Shown one piece after another: positions 1-10,907 of a DNA stretch of 39,208 nt. The position numbers and the translations under genes were made by a program. Below the pieces are notes generated by a model, which was not told the DNA's origin, made no database searches, and saw only the letters and a program-made list of their open reading frames with translations. Position 1 is the first letter of the stretch, and every line of letters starts with the position of its first letter. This stretch comes from Pavlovales sp. CCMP2436 (Eukaryota; Haptophyta; Pavlovophyceae; Pavlovales). The stretch lies in assembly GCA_026770615.1 (NCBI GenBank), contig MU631526.1, forward strand, positions 151,098-190,305. The letters run 5' to 3'.

Positions 1-115
1 TGCAGAAGGTCTGTGCGCGGGCCTGCATCGGGCCAGTCTGTCCGGGGGCCGTGTGGAGGAAGTCGCGATCAATCTTGATAAGCTCCGCCATGCCTTCTAC
101 CGGAAGCGAGTCAGC

Positions 116-1720
116 TCACCTGCCCACGGCACGCCCAGGGTATTTGCCGTCGGTGTCCCTGTACCGAGTCCTGCAGAACGCCATGGTCTTGAGTTCAAGC
201 AGTCGCGGGACCGCCCGCCCACACTTGTGGTCGTACTCGGCGTAGAGGTCGACCTTCGGCCCGGGTCGCCGGCCTACCCCACCGAAGAAGAGCCGGTACG
301 CGGCCTGGTTGGAGGCGAGTACCGAGGCGAAGATGTCTCCCGCCTTGGTGCGCGCGTGCGCACCCATTCTCCTCGCAACCTCAGCCAGGAGGGCGAGGAG
401 CGGATCGTGCCTGAGCTTGGAGATGTGGTCGCCGGTGACGCTCTGCCCGGTGGCCGCGACAATGTTGTCTCCGTGCACGTCGATATCGCGGTTGAACAAC
501 CGCGCGCCGCGCGCGGCTAGGCCGACGCAGATGGGACTCGGGACGCCGAAGAAGCGTGCTGTGATCTGCACACACTCGCCGATGGTACAGGCGCCGTAGC
601 CAATCGGAAGCACAGCCACCCAGGCAGAGCTGTTGCGGTCGATGCTCCTAACCAAGTGCACGACGCGATCGCCCCGCGGGAGCGCGTTGATCCGCATCTT
701 GAGCGCATCAAACCACTGAGCCTCGCGGTCCTCGGTGAGGTCCTTTTGCATGTTAAGGCTTGGCTTGCCTGTGAGATCCCTGCGCACCATCGGCCAGGCC
801 TCCTCTGGGGGGAGGTGTAGCACACGGGTTGGCAGGTCTGCGTTGATCATCGCTCCAGCACCGACGCCAGCCTCCTGTTGCATCTCGAGCCAGCAGCGGA
901 GGAACGCCTGTCCCTGCCGTGGTGGCGGTAGCGGTCTGGGGAGGCCTGGTCGCGGCAAGTGCAGGCATGACCGCCAACCATGCGGGCGCATGTCAAGGAA
1001 GGAGTTCCGTCCTACTACGAGCGCGACTTGCGGCAGCTCGGGCATGCCGCGCTGCGTGATGGTGTCGGTCGGCTCGTCCACGATGTCAAGGAAGTTGGGC
1101 ACTGCCTGGGTCATGGCGCCACAGAAGGCGGCGGGCGCGATGTCGACCATGCGTCGAAGTCCGGCGCCCCGGTAGCGACGGAGGATTGCGAGACGGGCAG
1201 TGGCAAGCTGGTCGTCGCCGAGCGAGACTCGTAGTGCGTGTGTCGCCTGCGTGTGGATGATCGCGTCGAAGCGTGTGCACGCGTCGCGCGCCTAGTCCGG
1301 GTAGCAGTGGCGGGCAAAGTACTCAAATTTGCGTGCGGTGAAGAAGTGCGTTAGCAGCCAGAGCTGTTGCTTGTGTGACGAGCTGATTGCGATTAGCTTG
1401 TTTGAGATGCTGGCAATCTCGTCACACTTGCCAGCGAGGGCAAGCTTAACGTACTTCTCCGAGCCGATTGGGACGCCGTAGCACATGACGCCGTAGTGCG
1501 GGGTCAGGGCGCCGTCGAGCAGGTGGCTGCGTGTCACCAAGCCACGGTGAACGTCCAGGGAGGCGATGTGGGCCTCGTCGATCCAGCATTCACACTTGGA
1601 CGGCTGCACGACAAGGCCAAGCCGTAAGAGAGCGCGTCGTGGAAGCGCTGCATCGCCGCGAAGACGATCCAGGGCGGACCGCACGCGCGCACGTCGTCGT
1701 GGCCAGCCCGAGCATTACAC
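116..1720 (-). pseudogene. 5'-truncated non-LTR-type reverse transcriptase remnant
   Basis: On the minus strand an open frame from 1684 to 116 encodes the end of a reverse transcriptase. The segment GLVVQPSKCECWI matches the region just after the catalytic palm in retrotransposon RTs, and a PAAFCGA-type segment follows. Near the C-terminus DLYAEY followed about 20 residues later by LLELK resembles a PD-(D/E)XK nuclease signature. The frame is interrupted by TAG at 1292-1294 after RHCYPD, with the same frame continuing on both sides. Upstream, an HDDV sequence resembling a degenerate Y-x-D-D box lies in a different frame (codons around 1700), so a frameshift lies near 1625-1640. Nothing RT-like was seen beyond about 1720. 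This fits a 5'-truncated, dead copy. The RT subfamily cannot be set by eye. Confidence 0.62.
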
Positions 1721-1733
1721 ACGCATCGCGCCA

Positions 1734-3458
1734 ATGCTACTGGTCGCACTGCTCGCGGCCTGCGCCATTGGGGGCAAGCAGACGATGGGCGGTTCAAGCG
1801 GGCGCCTGGGAGGCATCGTCGGCTCGAGCGCTCGCCAGAAGAAGGCGGCCGCCATGGTGGTGCAGGTGCGCGTCGCGCCCCCCACGCTCGGGAAGAAGGC
1901 GGCCATGGTGGCCGCGGTGCCGGACAACGCGATGGCCATCATGGCGCAGGCCTTTGAGGACGCGGCGCAGAAGAAGGTGCTCGAGCAGCAGGTGGGCGAT
2001 CTCCAGGCGCAGGTCCTCGCGCTGCAGGCTGAGCGGACGGCGCGCACCGGCGCGTCATCTTCTACCGCGACGAACAACACGCGCTCAAGCACGGCTCTGA
2101 TGCAGCCGCCCGTCACGAACGCGCCGGCGCGCGTGCTTGGCAAGACGGCGTCCGATCGCAGCGTGCTCGCCTCTATCTCGCGCAACCAGACGGTCATCGT
2201 CAACCCAAAGGGCAACTACAACCAGTCGGGCTACACCTTCCAGGACGTGTGTACGCTCGGTGGCCGCGTTATGCGCAAGAAGGTGACGCTCTACAACCTC
2301 TCCAAGAACCCGGAGATCTTCAACCCCGCCGGCATCCCCTACTCCACGATGGCGAGGTGGCTTACTAAGGACGCCCATGGAGTGCCAAGTTGGCAACGTC
2401 ATCGTGACGTGGAGCACTTGACTGGGCTCCCGCAGTCTGGCGGCGTCAAGGGCGGAGGATGCGTGCTCGGCGAGGCGGCGGAGCGCGAGCTGTGCAGGTC
2501 AATGGCGCGGGCCGCGCTCGCCAACATGCCGTTCCAGTGCATTACCCAACCCGCTGCGTGACCAGCCTATGTAGTCCACGTCCTGAACCCACCCCCCCAC
2601 CCCCCACCTCCACCCCCCCCCTAGGTACGACGAGGTCGAGGACGCGGTGCGCAACACGGCAATCGAGCTCAAACGCGTCGTGGCCAAAACCGTCAAGCTT
2701 TACGACTCGCTGACCGATGTCTCCTCGCCCCATATGCTAGCGCGCCCATGCCGCCGCTCGCCGGCGCGCCCGCTCTGCCGGTCCACGTGTCGTGCTTCGG
2801 CGGCCGGGCGGCGATGCAGGAGTCTCAGGCGGGCCAGCTGGCGGCGCTGGCGCGCAACCAGTCGCAGATTGACCAGGTCTTCGCCGTCCGCCAGTCGCTG
2901 ATGGGGATGCAGCAGCCGGTCGTACCGCGCCCGACCGAGCCGATCGTGCGCACCGAAGCGGTGCGCAAGAATAACTGCTTTGGCATGGTCGTCGGGTCGG
3001 CGGAGCACAAGGCGGCCAAGCTGACGGTCCGCATCTCGGAGGATGGCGCCGTCGCCAAGAAGCAGGCGACGATCGACAAGTTCTGGGCCAACAACCGCGA
3101 GGCTGTGCTCGCTGCAGAGGCCGCGCTCGTCGAGTAGGAGGGCAACCTCTCCAATCTGCTCGTCGGCCAGCTCAAGTCAATCGTCATCTCGCGCACCGGC
3201 CACCTGCCCAAGGCCAAGAACAACAACGATGGCGCGCTGCTCGAGGAGACGAGGGCGGTGATACTCACGCAGGCCACCACTACGATGCCGCCTACGCCGG
3301 TGGCGCCGCCTGCGCCTGCGCCGACAGCTGCGGGATCGGGCGGACTGCCGTCCGAGGAGGCGTTCAAGGTGTGCCCGGGGTGCGAGGTCGAGGGCATGGT
3401 CACGCCAGACCAGCACGGGAAGTACTGGTGCGCGTCGTGCGAACAGAACCTAGACTAA
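1734..3458 (+). pseudogene. Spliced gene for a coiled-coil / C-terminal zinc-ribbon protein with one internal TAG
   Basis: I do not recognise the family. Three exons fit: 1734-2536, 2625-2718 and 2820-3458. The introns are GT-AG (88 and 101 nt); the first has a long C-rich tract before TAG. The exon lengths sum to 1536 nt, exactly 512 codons. The N-terminus is hydrophobic (MLLVALLAACAIGG); a later Met in the same frame is an alternative start. The middle holds an Ala/Gln/Glu-rich probable coiled coil (around 1950-2050), and exon 2 encodes a charged helix. The C-terminus ends in a zinc-ribbon pattern, CPGC then 15 residues then CASC. The frame is cut by TAG at 3135-3137 between VE and EGNLSN; the sequence continues coherently for 107 codons. 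It may be a recent pseudogene, a sequencing error or a read-through case. The 5' end lies against the RT remnant. Confidence 0.5.
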
Positions 3459-4168
3459 GCATAGTGTCGTACGCTCTAGTTTGTCCGGTTCTAGTGCTAG
3501 TCATTCGTGCACACTCAGCTAGTTATCATGATAGCAGCTTAAGCTGCGGTGCGCAGTCTGCCCACAGAGCTGCGCTCATCATGAAAAAAATCCAGGGCGT
3601 AAACGCGCCGCACGACGGGCAGGGAGACCGCTCTTAGCCGCAAAGTGGGATCGACCGTCTCGCTGCGTGCGCCTGCGAGCGAGGCGGCGAAGGCACAGCT
3701 GCGCCGCTACGCGCAGCCGCGCGCAGCCGGCGCGAAGCGGTGGTGAACTGCAACATTGTACCAGCTGTGCAGCCGAGCAACCTGCACGCACAGATATGGC
3801 GCCTATCCTTGAGTGCAAATGCTCACGCGCGGTTCACGGGGGGCCGCAGGGGTCCCAGCATGGCCAACCTGGGGTCGCAGGCATCCGCTGGGACCCCCAG
3901 AGTGCCTGCCCATAGCGTGCGCGAATGTGGTCCCTCCGGTTCCTTTTGGACGTACACATCGAGAGTTCGACCCGCCGCAACGCTCGCCACGGTGCGAGGA
4001 GTGAGCGCTCGAGCTCGTGCCGCTGAGATCGATCCACCACGCGAGTGTTGCGGACGCGATACCGTCGAGTTCTTGGAGTGGTCGTAAGCGGGTCCGCCAT
4101 GCTGATCGCGGGCGTAACGTCGGTTTCGGCGGTTTATTTTATGTCCAAAGGAACCGAAGGCCCCCCTA
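3459..4168. other. Intergenic stretch, no gene recognised
   Basis: This holds only short GC-rich open frames on both strands with no recognisable protein. The sequence around 3640-3740 is rich in GCGCAGCC-like words. No RNA gene was recognised. Confidence 0.4.
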
Positions 4169-5427
4169 ACTCCCCCTGGCCATAAGTCCGGTCGCATGGC
4201 TTACCCGCTATGAATGGGGGCCTTCGCGACGTCCCCGCTGGTTGAAAAGTTAGGGACCAATCGCAAACCCAAGGGGGCGCATTTGGGCAGCTTAATATTG
4301 CCCACTAAGAATAAAAAATAAGCGCAAATAAATAAATTAATTAAATACATACACAAAATGTTTTTTTTTTTTTTTTTTTGAGCACCCGGCCGTCTACGCC
4401 GCGGGGACCTGGATTCCAGCCGCGCCGCGCCTTGGAGGTGGTACGGCTGGTGTGTAGGGGCCTGGTGCTTGCCGGGGGTGCCCCCCGAGCGCGCCATGAC
4501 GCCTTTGAGGCGCGCAGGTGCGGCCGTCTCGCCCTCGTTCGCCTGCGTCAGGGTGCGATCAGGCACGTCTTCGGAGGAGAAAGGCACACTGCTTATCTCT
4601 GAGGCGCGTGACGGCTCTTCGAGCCTTCTCCCATACCCAGGGCATTCAGGGGCAGGGGAGCCGTCGCGCGCCTCATGGGCGAGCCGTGTGCCCTTCTCCT
4701 CCGATACCCGCCTTATCACCCTGATCGCACCCTGACGCAGGCGAACGAGGGCGCGACGGGCGCACCTGCGCGCCCCAAAGGCGGCATGGCGCGCTCGGGG
4801 AGCACCCCCGGCAAGCACCAGACCTCACTACACGCCAACCGTACCACCTCCGAGGTGCGGCGCGGCTGGGATCCGGGTCCCCGCGGCGTAGACGGCCGGG
4901 TGCTCAAATATAAAAAAAGTACCGTTTTTTGTTGGGATAAGTGAGATATTGGTAATATTTTTTCCAATATTACCAGGGAAGGTTTTCTTCCAATATTTTT
5001 GCCATATATGAACATATTCACAGTGGAACAGAAGAAGCAAAAAGTCATATTGCAGAGAAGATTTTTTTAATCATCTAAGTTATTTAGTATCTATTTAAGG
5101 TATATTGCAGGGAAGATTTTCTTTACCCGTATTTGAGCAACATATCAATACAGTATCCTTGCCATATTTACAGTGGGAGGCGGCCAATATAATTTTAAAT
5201 ATATTGGCAAAAAGAAGAAGCGATATCTCGCCTGGGGCAAAAAAATTGTATGTATTTAATTACAAATATTTGCGCTAAATTATTATTCTAAGTGAGCAAA
5301 ATTAAGCTACCCAAATGCACCACTTGGGTTGGCGACTGGGCCCTAACTTTTTAGCCGGCGGGGACGTAGCAAAGGCCCCTATTCATAGCGGGTAAACCAC
5401 GCGACCGGACTTATGGCCAGGGGGAGT
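4169..5427. mobile_element. Foldback (long inverted-repeat) element of about 1.26 kb
   Basis: The outer arms are inverted copies. The left arm starts ACTCCCCCTGGCCATAAG at 4169 and the right arm ends with the reverse complement at 5427. The similarity runs inward through CCGCTATGAAT, AAAAGTTAGGG and TACCCAAATG-type words for about 190 bp. The GC-rich core (about 4379-4904) is itself a near-continuous palindrome, with arms 4379-4640 and 4640-4904 bearing matching CACCCGGCCGTCTACGCCGC ends. A run of about 19 T borders the core on the left. The right outer arm is split by an AT-rich insertion (4918-5247). Several open frames cross it but look like shadows of the palindrome. No transposase was seen, so it is presumably non-autonomous. 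No convincing target duplication was found. Confidence 0.7.
4918..5247 (-). mobile_element. AT-rich MITE-like repeat, copy A (nested in the foldback element)
   Basis: This AT-rich block reads as a diverged reverse-complement copy of 15205-15510. Shared landmarks include GCGAGATAT near one end, CCACTGTAAATATGGCAAGG, TTGATATGTTGC, TTCGCTGCAATATGACT-type words and AATATCTC-CTTATCCCAAC at the other end. The inverted ends (CGAGATAT / ATATCTCG) suggest a MITE-like element. It is absent at the matching place in the left arm of the foldback element, so it inserted later. Confidence 0.6.
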
Positions 5428-5441
5428 ACTTAATTCACCTG

Positions 5442-5482
5442 GGCCCAATGTCTGTGCTGCGGTCCAACACCTGATTTCGAAG
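5442..5482 (-). repeat. Fragment of the CAGGTGT hairpin repeat family
   Basis: The sequence around CTGTGCTGCGGTCCAACACC is the reverse complement of the terminal motif of the hairpin element at 12565-12770 (ATCAGGTGT, ACC, GCACAG). It lies just outside the foldback element. Confidence 0.4.
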
Positions 5483-5638
5483 AAAAGAACAAGAAAATGG
5501 CCACCATCGGTACACTGTAAACAATTTGAATTATTATCGATATCGCGTTCATGCCAGATCGAAGTCGCAACTCAGCCCCAGGCCCGCCCGCCACCTGTGG
5601 GCCGCCGTCGAGGCTGATTGGCGTATTGTCGAGCCGGT

Positions 5639-7516
5639 TCACGCCGGGGCGGCAACTCCCGAGTCGACGATGATGGTCCGCAGAAACCAGACGGGGCACT
5701 CCATGTCAGAGCCGCGTAAGAGAGCGAGCTGGTTCGGGCGGGCTCGGTGCGCGGGCGTGCAGGGCGTGCCCGTCCCCAGCGGCGGCGAGAAGAGCAGCGA
5801 GCCGAGCTCCGGCGCGGAGATGCCCGCTGCGGGCGAAGGGGCCAGGCAAACGCGGCGTGCGACCCCGTCTGCTGCCGCGGACGAGCCGTCTACCACGCTC
5901 GCGTCCGTGCCCTGCGGCGTGTGCGCGCTCATGTCCAGCAGCTCGGCTGCGGTGATGGCCCTCCGCGCGCCCCGAGCAGGCGGGGGCGTGACCGTGTTTC
6001 CAGACGGTGAGACGGAGACGAGGACGGTCACGTCTGACGTGCCGACTGGCGGCGTGCACGGCAGCGGCCGCCAGCCGTCGGGGCACGCCAGCTGCCCGCC
6101 GCGGGGGGGCGAGTCGGGTGCGCTGGGCGGGTGGAGCGCAACGCAGAGCTGACCCAGCAGCCAGGCGGGCGCCACACGCGGCTGGCCCGCCACCAAGGCG
6201 CCCTTGGAGCTGGCCTCCGCGCGCCGTCGGCAGCGTACGGCCGAGAGCAGCCACCACTCCGAAGCGGAAGCGCCCCCGCCGGCGGGGGGGGCGGCAGGCG
6301 GCGTCCCGTGTCGCGGCGGCCGCGCGCGCTTTACGCTCGCGGCCTGGGAGGCCGCTGGCGCGCCGGCCGCGGGCGCCCCACAGCGCGCGCTGTCGAGCGC
6401 ACCGCCGTCGGCTCCGAGCGCGCGCGGCATGGCGCGCGTCGTCGCCTCCCGCGACCGTTTCGCGCCGCCGTCCGGAGCCGCCGAACCGGCCGGGCCGGCT
6501 CCGAAGCCGAGACCTCTTACTGGTCCTCTTGGAGTTGGCCTTCTGGGAGTGCTGCCAGGGCTGAGGCTGCTCCCCTGTTCGCCTGCGCAGATGCCGTGCA
6601 GCAGGACCAGCCGCTCGCCAAAGTAGCCTACGCCCTCGTCCGCGCCGCTCTCAGCAGCCGAACGCGCGGGAGAGGGCGAGGGCGGCTCGGGATCCGCCGC
6701 AGGCGAGGGGAAGCGCGCCTCGTGCCCGCTCGCACCTTGGGCAGCCGGACCAATGCGCTGCGGGCAACCTACCGCCGGGAGCGTCAGCTGGACCCGCCCC
6801 CCCCCGCCTCCGGCAGCAGCGCCTGGCACGCCCTGCGCGGCAACCAGGCCCGTTGCCAGTGCCGCAGCTGCTGCTGCACCAGCCACACGGGCGCCCCAGC
6901 CGGGCAGCGCTGCGAGCTGACTCCACTCCTCCTGCGGGATCTCGAAGCATTCGTCGTCGGCGAGTGTCTCGAGGGCCAAGGCGCGCTCCGCGGCGAGGAG
7001 CTCGGGGCGCATCGCACCCAGCCGGTTGAGCCGGCGGCTGAGCAGAGTCGCCACCGATGCGTCCGCGTTCAGGTCGGCCGGGTCACCGATCGTGCTCAGC
7101 GTAGTCTTGCTCGGCGTGGTGAGGCCTTGGATCGCGAGGTAGAAGTGCGGCGATTCGGACATAGAGAGCAGCGCGGAGAGGCCCACGCGGAAGCGCGTGA
7201 CGACCATGATCGAGCCCGTGCGCATGTTGTCAGGCAGCGCGCACCCGTCGAGGCGCGCGCCCACCTGCTGCTTCGTGTCGCTGATCGTGACGCGCGACCT
7301 GTCGGGCGAGATCTCGACGACCTGCACCATCCGGCCCTGCGCGGGCGTGGCGCTGTCGACCTCCTCGAGCACGGCGCGCACCAGCCACGGCGCCTGGCTG
7401 CGCAGCACCTGCGCCATCTGGGCCGAAGCCGCGCGCCGGAGTTCAAGCTGACACGCCGAGCTCGTGCGCCCCCGACAGCTCACCGCTGCCTGCCGCGCCG
7501 CCTGCTGCCACTCCAA
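5639..7516 (-). CDS. Protein with N-terminal OB-fold-like domain (RPA70N/TPP1-like) and long disordered tail
   Basis: A single open frame of 625 codons. Residues about 30-130 contain MVQVVEIS, TISDTKQQVGARL, GSIMVVTRFRV and FYLAIQGL. The spacing resembles beta strands of an OB fold like the N-terminal domain of RPA70 or the shelterin protein TPP1 (VLQV, LSDG, G-S-hydrophobic-V-x-R-F/Y). About 55 residues with acidic and Glu-rich segments follow. The remaining 400 or so residues are Ala/Pro/Gly/Ser-rich and probably disordered. If the OB reading is right, a role in single-stranded DNA or telomere protein complexes is possible, but this rests on pattern only. The very GC-rich tail could include unrecognised introns or a wrong 3' frame. 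The gene is head-to-head with the SUMO-like gene across 96 bp. Confidence 0.5.
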   Translation of the reverse strand: MEWQQAARQAAVSCRGRTSSACQLELRRAASAQMAQVLRSQAPWLVRAVLEEVDSATPAQGRMVQVVEISPDRSRVTISDTKQQVGARLDGCALPDNMRTGSIMVVTRFRVGLSALLSMSESPHFYLAIQGLTTPSKTTLSTIGDPADLNADASVATLLSRRLNRLGAMRPELLAAERALALETLADDECFEIPQEEWSQLAALPGWGARVAGAAAAAALATGLVAAQGVPGAAAGGGGGRVQLTLPAVGCPQRIGPAAQGASGHEARFPSPAADPEPPSPSPARSAAESGADEGVGYFGERLVLLHGICAGEQGSSLSPGSTPRRPTPRGPVRGLGFGAGPAGSAAPDGGAKRSREATTRAMPRALGADGGALDSARCGAPAAGAPAASQAASVKRARPPRHGTPPAAPPAGGGASASEWWLLSAVRCRRRAEASSKGALVAGQPRVAPAWLLGQLCVALHPPSAPDSPPRGGQLACPDGWRPLPCTPPVGTSDVTVLVSVSPSGNTVTPPPARGARRAITAAELLDMSAHTPQGTDASVVDGSSAAADGVARRVCLAPSPAAGISAPELGSLLFSPPLGTGTPCTPAHRARPNQLALLRGSDMECPVWFLRTIIVDSGVAAPA

Positions 7517-7612
7517 TTTTGAAATTCAGTCGACCGCGGCGCTCGAGCTCTTCTCGCTGTAGAGCTCTGTGCCCGCTCAAACGCCTGCCCCCGCGGACGC
7601 ACCGCTCGAGCG
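7517..7612. promoter_or_regulatory. Probable shared (bidirectional) promoter interval
   Basis: Only 96 bp separate the divergent starts at 7516 (-) and 7613 (+). No TATA box is evident. The role is inferred from the arrangement. Confidence 0.35.
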
Positions 7613-8326
7613 ATGGCAGAGGTGATCGACCTCTTCGATGACGCCCCGGTCGGCGCGCTGCCGAAGCGGAAGGTGATGCTGCCGCTGGTTGACGACGACA
7701 GCTCGGAGGAGGACACGCTGTGCCGGCGCAGGAAGAACCCCAAGAAGAACCCCAAGCCCGCACCGCAGCCCAGGCGGGAGGCGCGCGACGACGGGGACGA
7801 GGACGGCACCCGTGGGCGCGGCAGCCACAGGCACGCTGCGCGCGCGGGTGCGAGCGGTCGACCCCGCAAGATTGTCGTGCTCGACGAGGCCTCCGTCGAG
7901 CTCACGACCGACGAGCAGCACGACGAGCAGTACCTCAAGCGCCAGCAGGAGCTCGCGCGTTTGCAGACCCTGCTCCACGCCTCGGCAGCCGCCACCGTCC
8001 CAGTGGAGGAGGAGCCGGAGGAGGAGGTGGAGGAGGTGCCGCCGCCGGCGCCAGCTTGGGACAAGGAGCCCCCCCGCGTCCCGACGCCCGAGGCGCGACG
8101 CAAAATCAAGCTCAATATTCGCATGGCGAGCAAGCCCGAACCCATTACCGTCAACCTTTATGCCAACTCCTCGTTCGTGAAGCTCATCGCCAAGCTTGCA
8201 GAGAAGCTCGGCGGCGACCCCCGACGCGCGAGGCTGACTTTCGACGGCGACGTCATCACGGCGCAGCAGACGCCCGAATCGCTGGACCTGGAGGATGAGG
8301 ACCTTCTGGACTTTGTGATGCAGTGA
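7613..8326 (+). CDS. Rad60/Esc2/NFATC2IP-like protein with C-terminal SUMO-like domain
   Basis: An uninterrupted frame of 237 codons. The start fits because EVIDLFDD, a classic SUMO-interacting motif, follows the initiator Met at once; a second one (KIVVLDE) lies near residue 85. The middle is basic then strongly acidic (EEEPEEEVEEV), typical of this family. Residues about 163-237 form a ubiquitin/SUMO-like fold: KIKLNIRM, PITVNLYANSSFVKLI, then ARLTFDGDVI and SLDLEDEDLLDFVM, closely resembling the Rad60-type SUMO-like domain. In yeast and animals such proteins mimic SUMO and help SMC5/6-linked genome maintenance. That role here is inferred from family resemblance. Confidence 0.72.
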   Translation: MAEVIDLFDDAPVGALPKRKVMLPLVDDDSSEEDTLCRRRKNPKKNPKPAPQPRREARDDGDEDGTRGRGSHRHAARAGASGRPRKIVVLDEASVELTTDEQHDEQYLKRQQELARLQTLLHASAAATVPVEEEPEEEVEEVPPPAPAWDKEPPRVPTPEARRKIKLNIRMASKPEPITVNLYANSSFVKLIAKLAEKLGGDPRRARLTFDGDVITAQQTPESLDLEDEDLLDFVMQ

Positions 8327-8985
8327 CGCACGCAGCCAACTCTGCCAGCGACTCACTGCGTCGCTTGCACTCTGTCAGGCGTCGTACACCTCGCGTTAAC
8401 GGGTGGGCGGCGTGGCGGCGGCCGCGGCGGCCGCGGTGGGTAGGGAGCAGTGATGCAACACCGATCGCGCAGTGAGCGCGAGCGAGCAACCACCCTTTGT
8501 GCAAGCATGCAAGCAATCATCTGTCTGCGCCACGTCGATCGGCGCTGGCGGTTACTTGGACGCGCGGGGACGCGTACAGTAGATAGCACTGGGGTGATCT
8601 GGTGCCCAGCGGCGGTACCACGACGCTTAAGCACTTGCGGGCTAACGGTCTCGGCTTTCGCCGGCCCGACTCGCCAGTCACTCACCAGTCTCGTACCCGG
8701 AAGCTGATTATATTATCTTCAGACATTATTTAATGTTTTGACATTTGGTTTAAACTAGTTTCTAGCTAAGGAACCAAACAATAAGAAGCGAATTACTGGA
8801 TCGATATTGGAAATTGTGACGACTCTATCGACTAATAATGGAGAAAATGCCAGGCCTCACCCGTCGGCCTCGTCAGGCGTGGTCAGACGTAACATATTGC
8901 TTCCAGGCACCAGCCAGTTCCGTCCCGGGAAGCCCACTCGAACCCGACCAATATATAAAAAACGCCCAAGTTGGGCGGCGCGAAC
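8327..8985. other. Intergenic region between convergent genes
   Basis: This holds the 3' flanks of the SUMO-like gene (+) and the NAGS gene (-). It contains a GCGGCGGCCGCGG run near 8412-8435 and a short AT-rich stretch near 8707-8775. No gene or RNA was recognised. Confidence 0.4.
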
Positions 8986-10871
8986 TCACGCACCCCAGAA
9001 GAGCTCCTGCGCGTCGAGGTCGCGGTCGGAGGAGAGCGTCTTGGCGAAGCACTTGGAGTTGCGCTTCCAGTTGAAGGCCTGGATGCGGCTCTCGGGAAGC
9101 TGCGCAAGGGGCACCTCCTTGAAGCCGCGCTCGACGAACCACTGCATCGTGTGCGTGCTCAGGCAGAAGAGGTAGCGCACGCCCTGCGCCGCGGGGGGAG
9201 GGGAGTGGGGGGGTTGTCAACCCCCGGTTGGCACACCCACCAGCGACCCAGCCGGGCGGCGCGCACGTGCGCACCTGCTCGAGTAGTGAGTCAGTTAGTT
9301 AGTGTGACCCTTCAGCACACCCGCAAACGCCCTGCTCGAGTAGCTATGGTAGCAACAGAAGTCACAATCTTAGTCATAATGGTAATCATAATCACAAGAG
9401 CAGCGGTACAGTCGCAGTAGTACAGAAGTCATAGTAGTAATCATAATGGTAATCACTATAGCAACCATAATAGTAATCATAATAACAAGAGCAGCGATAG
9501 CAATCAACCTGCTTGAGTGCTTAGTTAGTTAGTAACTAACCTGCTTGAGTGCGATCCGCTGTAGGTAGCCAAGCATCGCCTCGCCCCTGCCCAGGTTGCG
9601 GAACTTCTGGTTGACGGCCAGGCAGCCCAGCTCCGCCCACTCTGTGTTGGCCGGGTGCGCGGCGGCGGCGGCGGCGGCGGCGACGGCGGCGACGCGCGCG
9701 GCGGTGTACGAGTCGCCGCCCTCGGGCAGAAGGGGCAGCGCGCTCACCGCCTCGCCTGGCGAGGGCAGCGCGGGGGGCGCGCTTGCGTCGGGTATGGGCT
9801 TGAGGATGGCGCAGGCGAGCACCTGCCCGTCGCGCTCGAGCACATGGAAGAGCCCGCGCTCCACGTCTGCCTCTATCACCGAGCGGCCGCGGCGCGTGAG
9901 GATGCCCTGCTCCTCCAGCGGCGCGATCAGCTCGACGATCTGCGGGATGTCGCCGGCCGACGCGGCGCGGAAGCCCTCGTACACGTCCCGCGCGATGAGC
10001 ATGCCCGTGCCGGCCGAGGTGTAGAGCTCCTCGAGCACCTGGCCGCCGCGTGGCTCGATCAGGTGCGCGCGGCGCACGCCCTTTGAGAGCGCGCGCACCG
10101 ACCACGAGCAGAGCAGCACGAACTCAGCCTGCGTCTTGATGCAGAGGCGCACGCGGCTGTCCCCGCCCTCCCCCGCCTCGAGTGCCTCGAAGGCGCCGCC
10201 GCTGCCCCCCTCGACGTTCCCCTCGCCGTCGTGGACCGTCCACACGCTCAGCTCGCGCCCGCCGCCGTCCGTGAGCGGCGCTAGCCGCGGCCGCGGGCCC
10301 GCCGGCGCGCGCGGCAGCGGCTGCGCGAGCGCCGCCGCCCCCTCGCCCAGAGGTCCCGGAGGCAGCGTCGGGACGGAGCTCACCACGGAGCTCAGCGGCT
10401 CGGCGGCGCCCAGGCCCTCGCGCGCCTGCTGCTCCTGCAACACCCCCTCGCGCAGCAGTTGCTTGGCCTTCCGCTGCGAGTCGCGCAGCCGCAGCAGGTC
10501 GGCCGCCGTGTTCTCGCGCTGCCACTTGCGGTACGCCTCGACCACCGCCTAAGCACACGAAGAGCCATCGTCAACATAATCGTCAACATCCTCCTCCTCA
10601 GCGTGGGAGTAGTAGTAGTAGCAGTACAGGTCTAGCAGTAGTAGGAGGGGTCATAGTAATGCAATAGAAATAGTAGTAGTAGTAGGAGGAGTAGTAGTAG
10701 TAGTAAGCAGAAGAAGAAGAATATGACGAAGCAGAAGCAGAAGTAGAAGGTGAAGCAGAATGAACAAACGCAGGAGAAGACAGAAGGAGCAAAAGCAGGA
10801 GAAGGTGAAGTAGGAGGAGCAAAAGCAGGAGAAGGTGAAGCAGGAGGAGCAAACGCAGAAGCAGCAGAAGA

Positions 10872-10907
<36 letters not shown>

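Noticed and set aside
1292..3137. TAG recoded as a sense codon (two in-frame TAGs)
   Set aside because: The antiporter gene ends naturally at TAG, and the RT remnant is damaged in other ways. Independent lesions explain it better.
6131..7522. Long plus-strand ORF (463 codons) opposite the OB-fold-like gene
   Set aside because: Arg/Ala-rich shadow of a GC-rich gene with no protein-like motifs; the minus-strand frame has OB-like strands.
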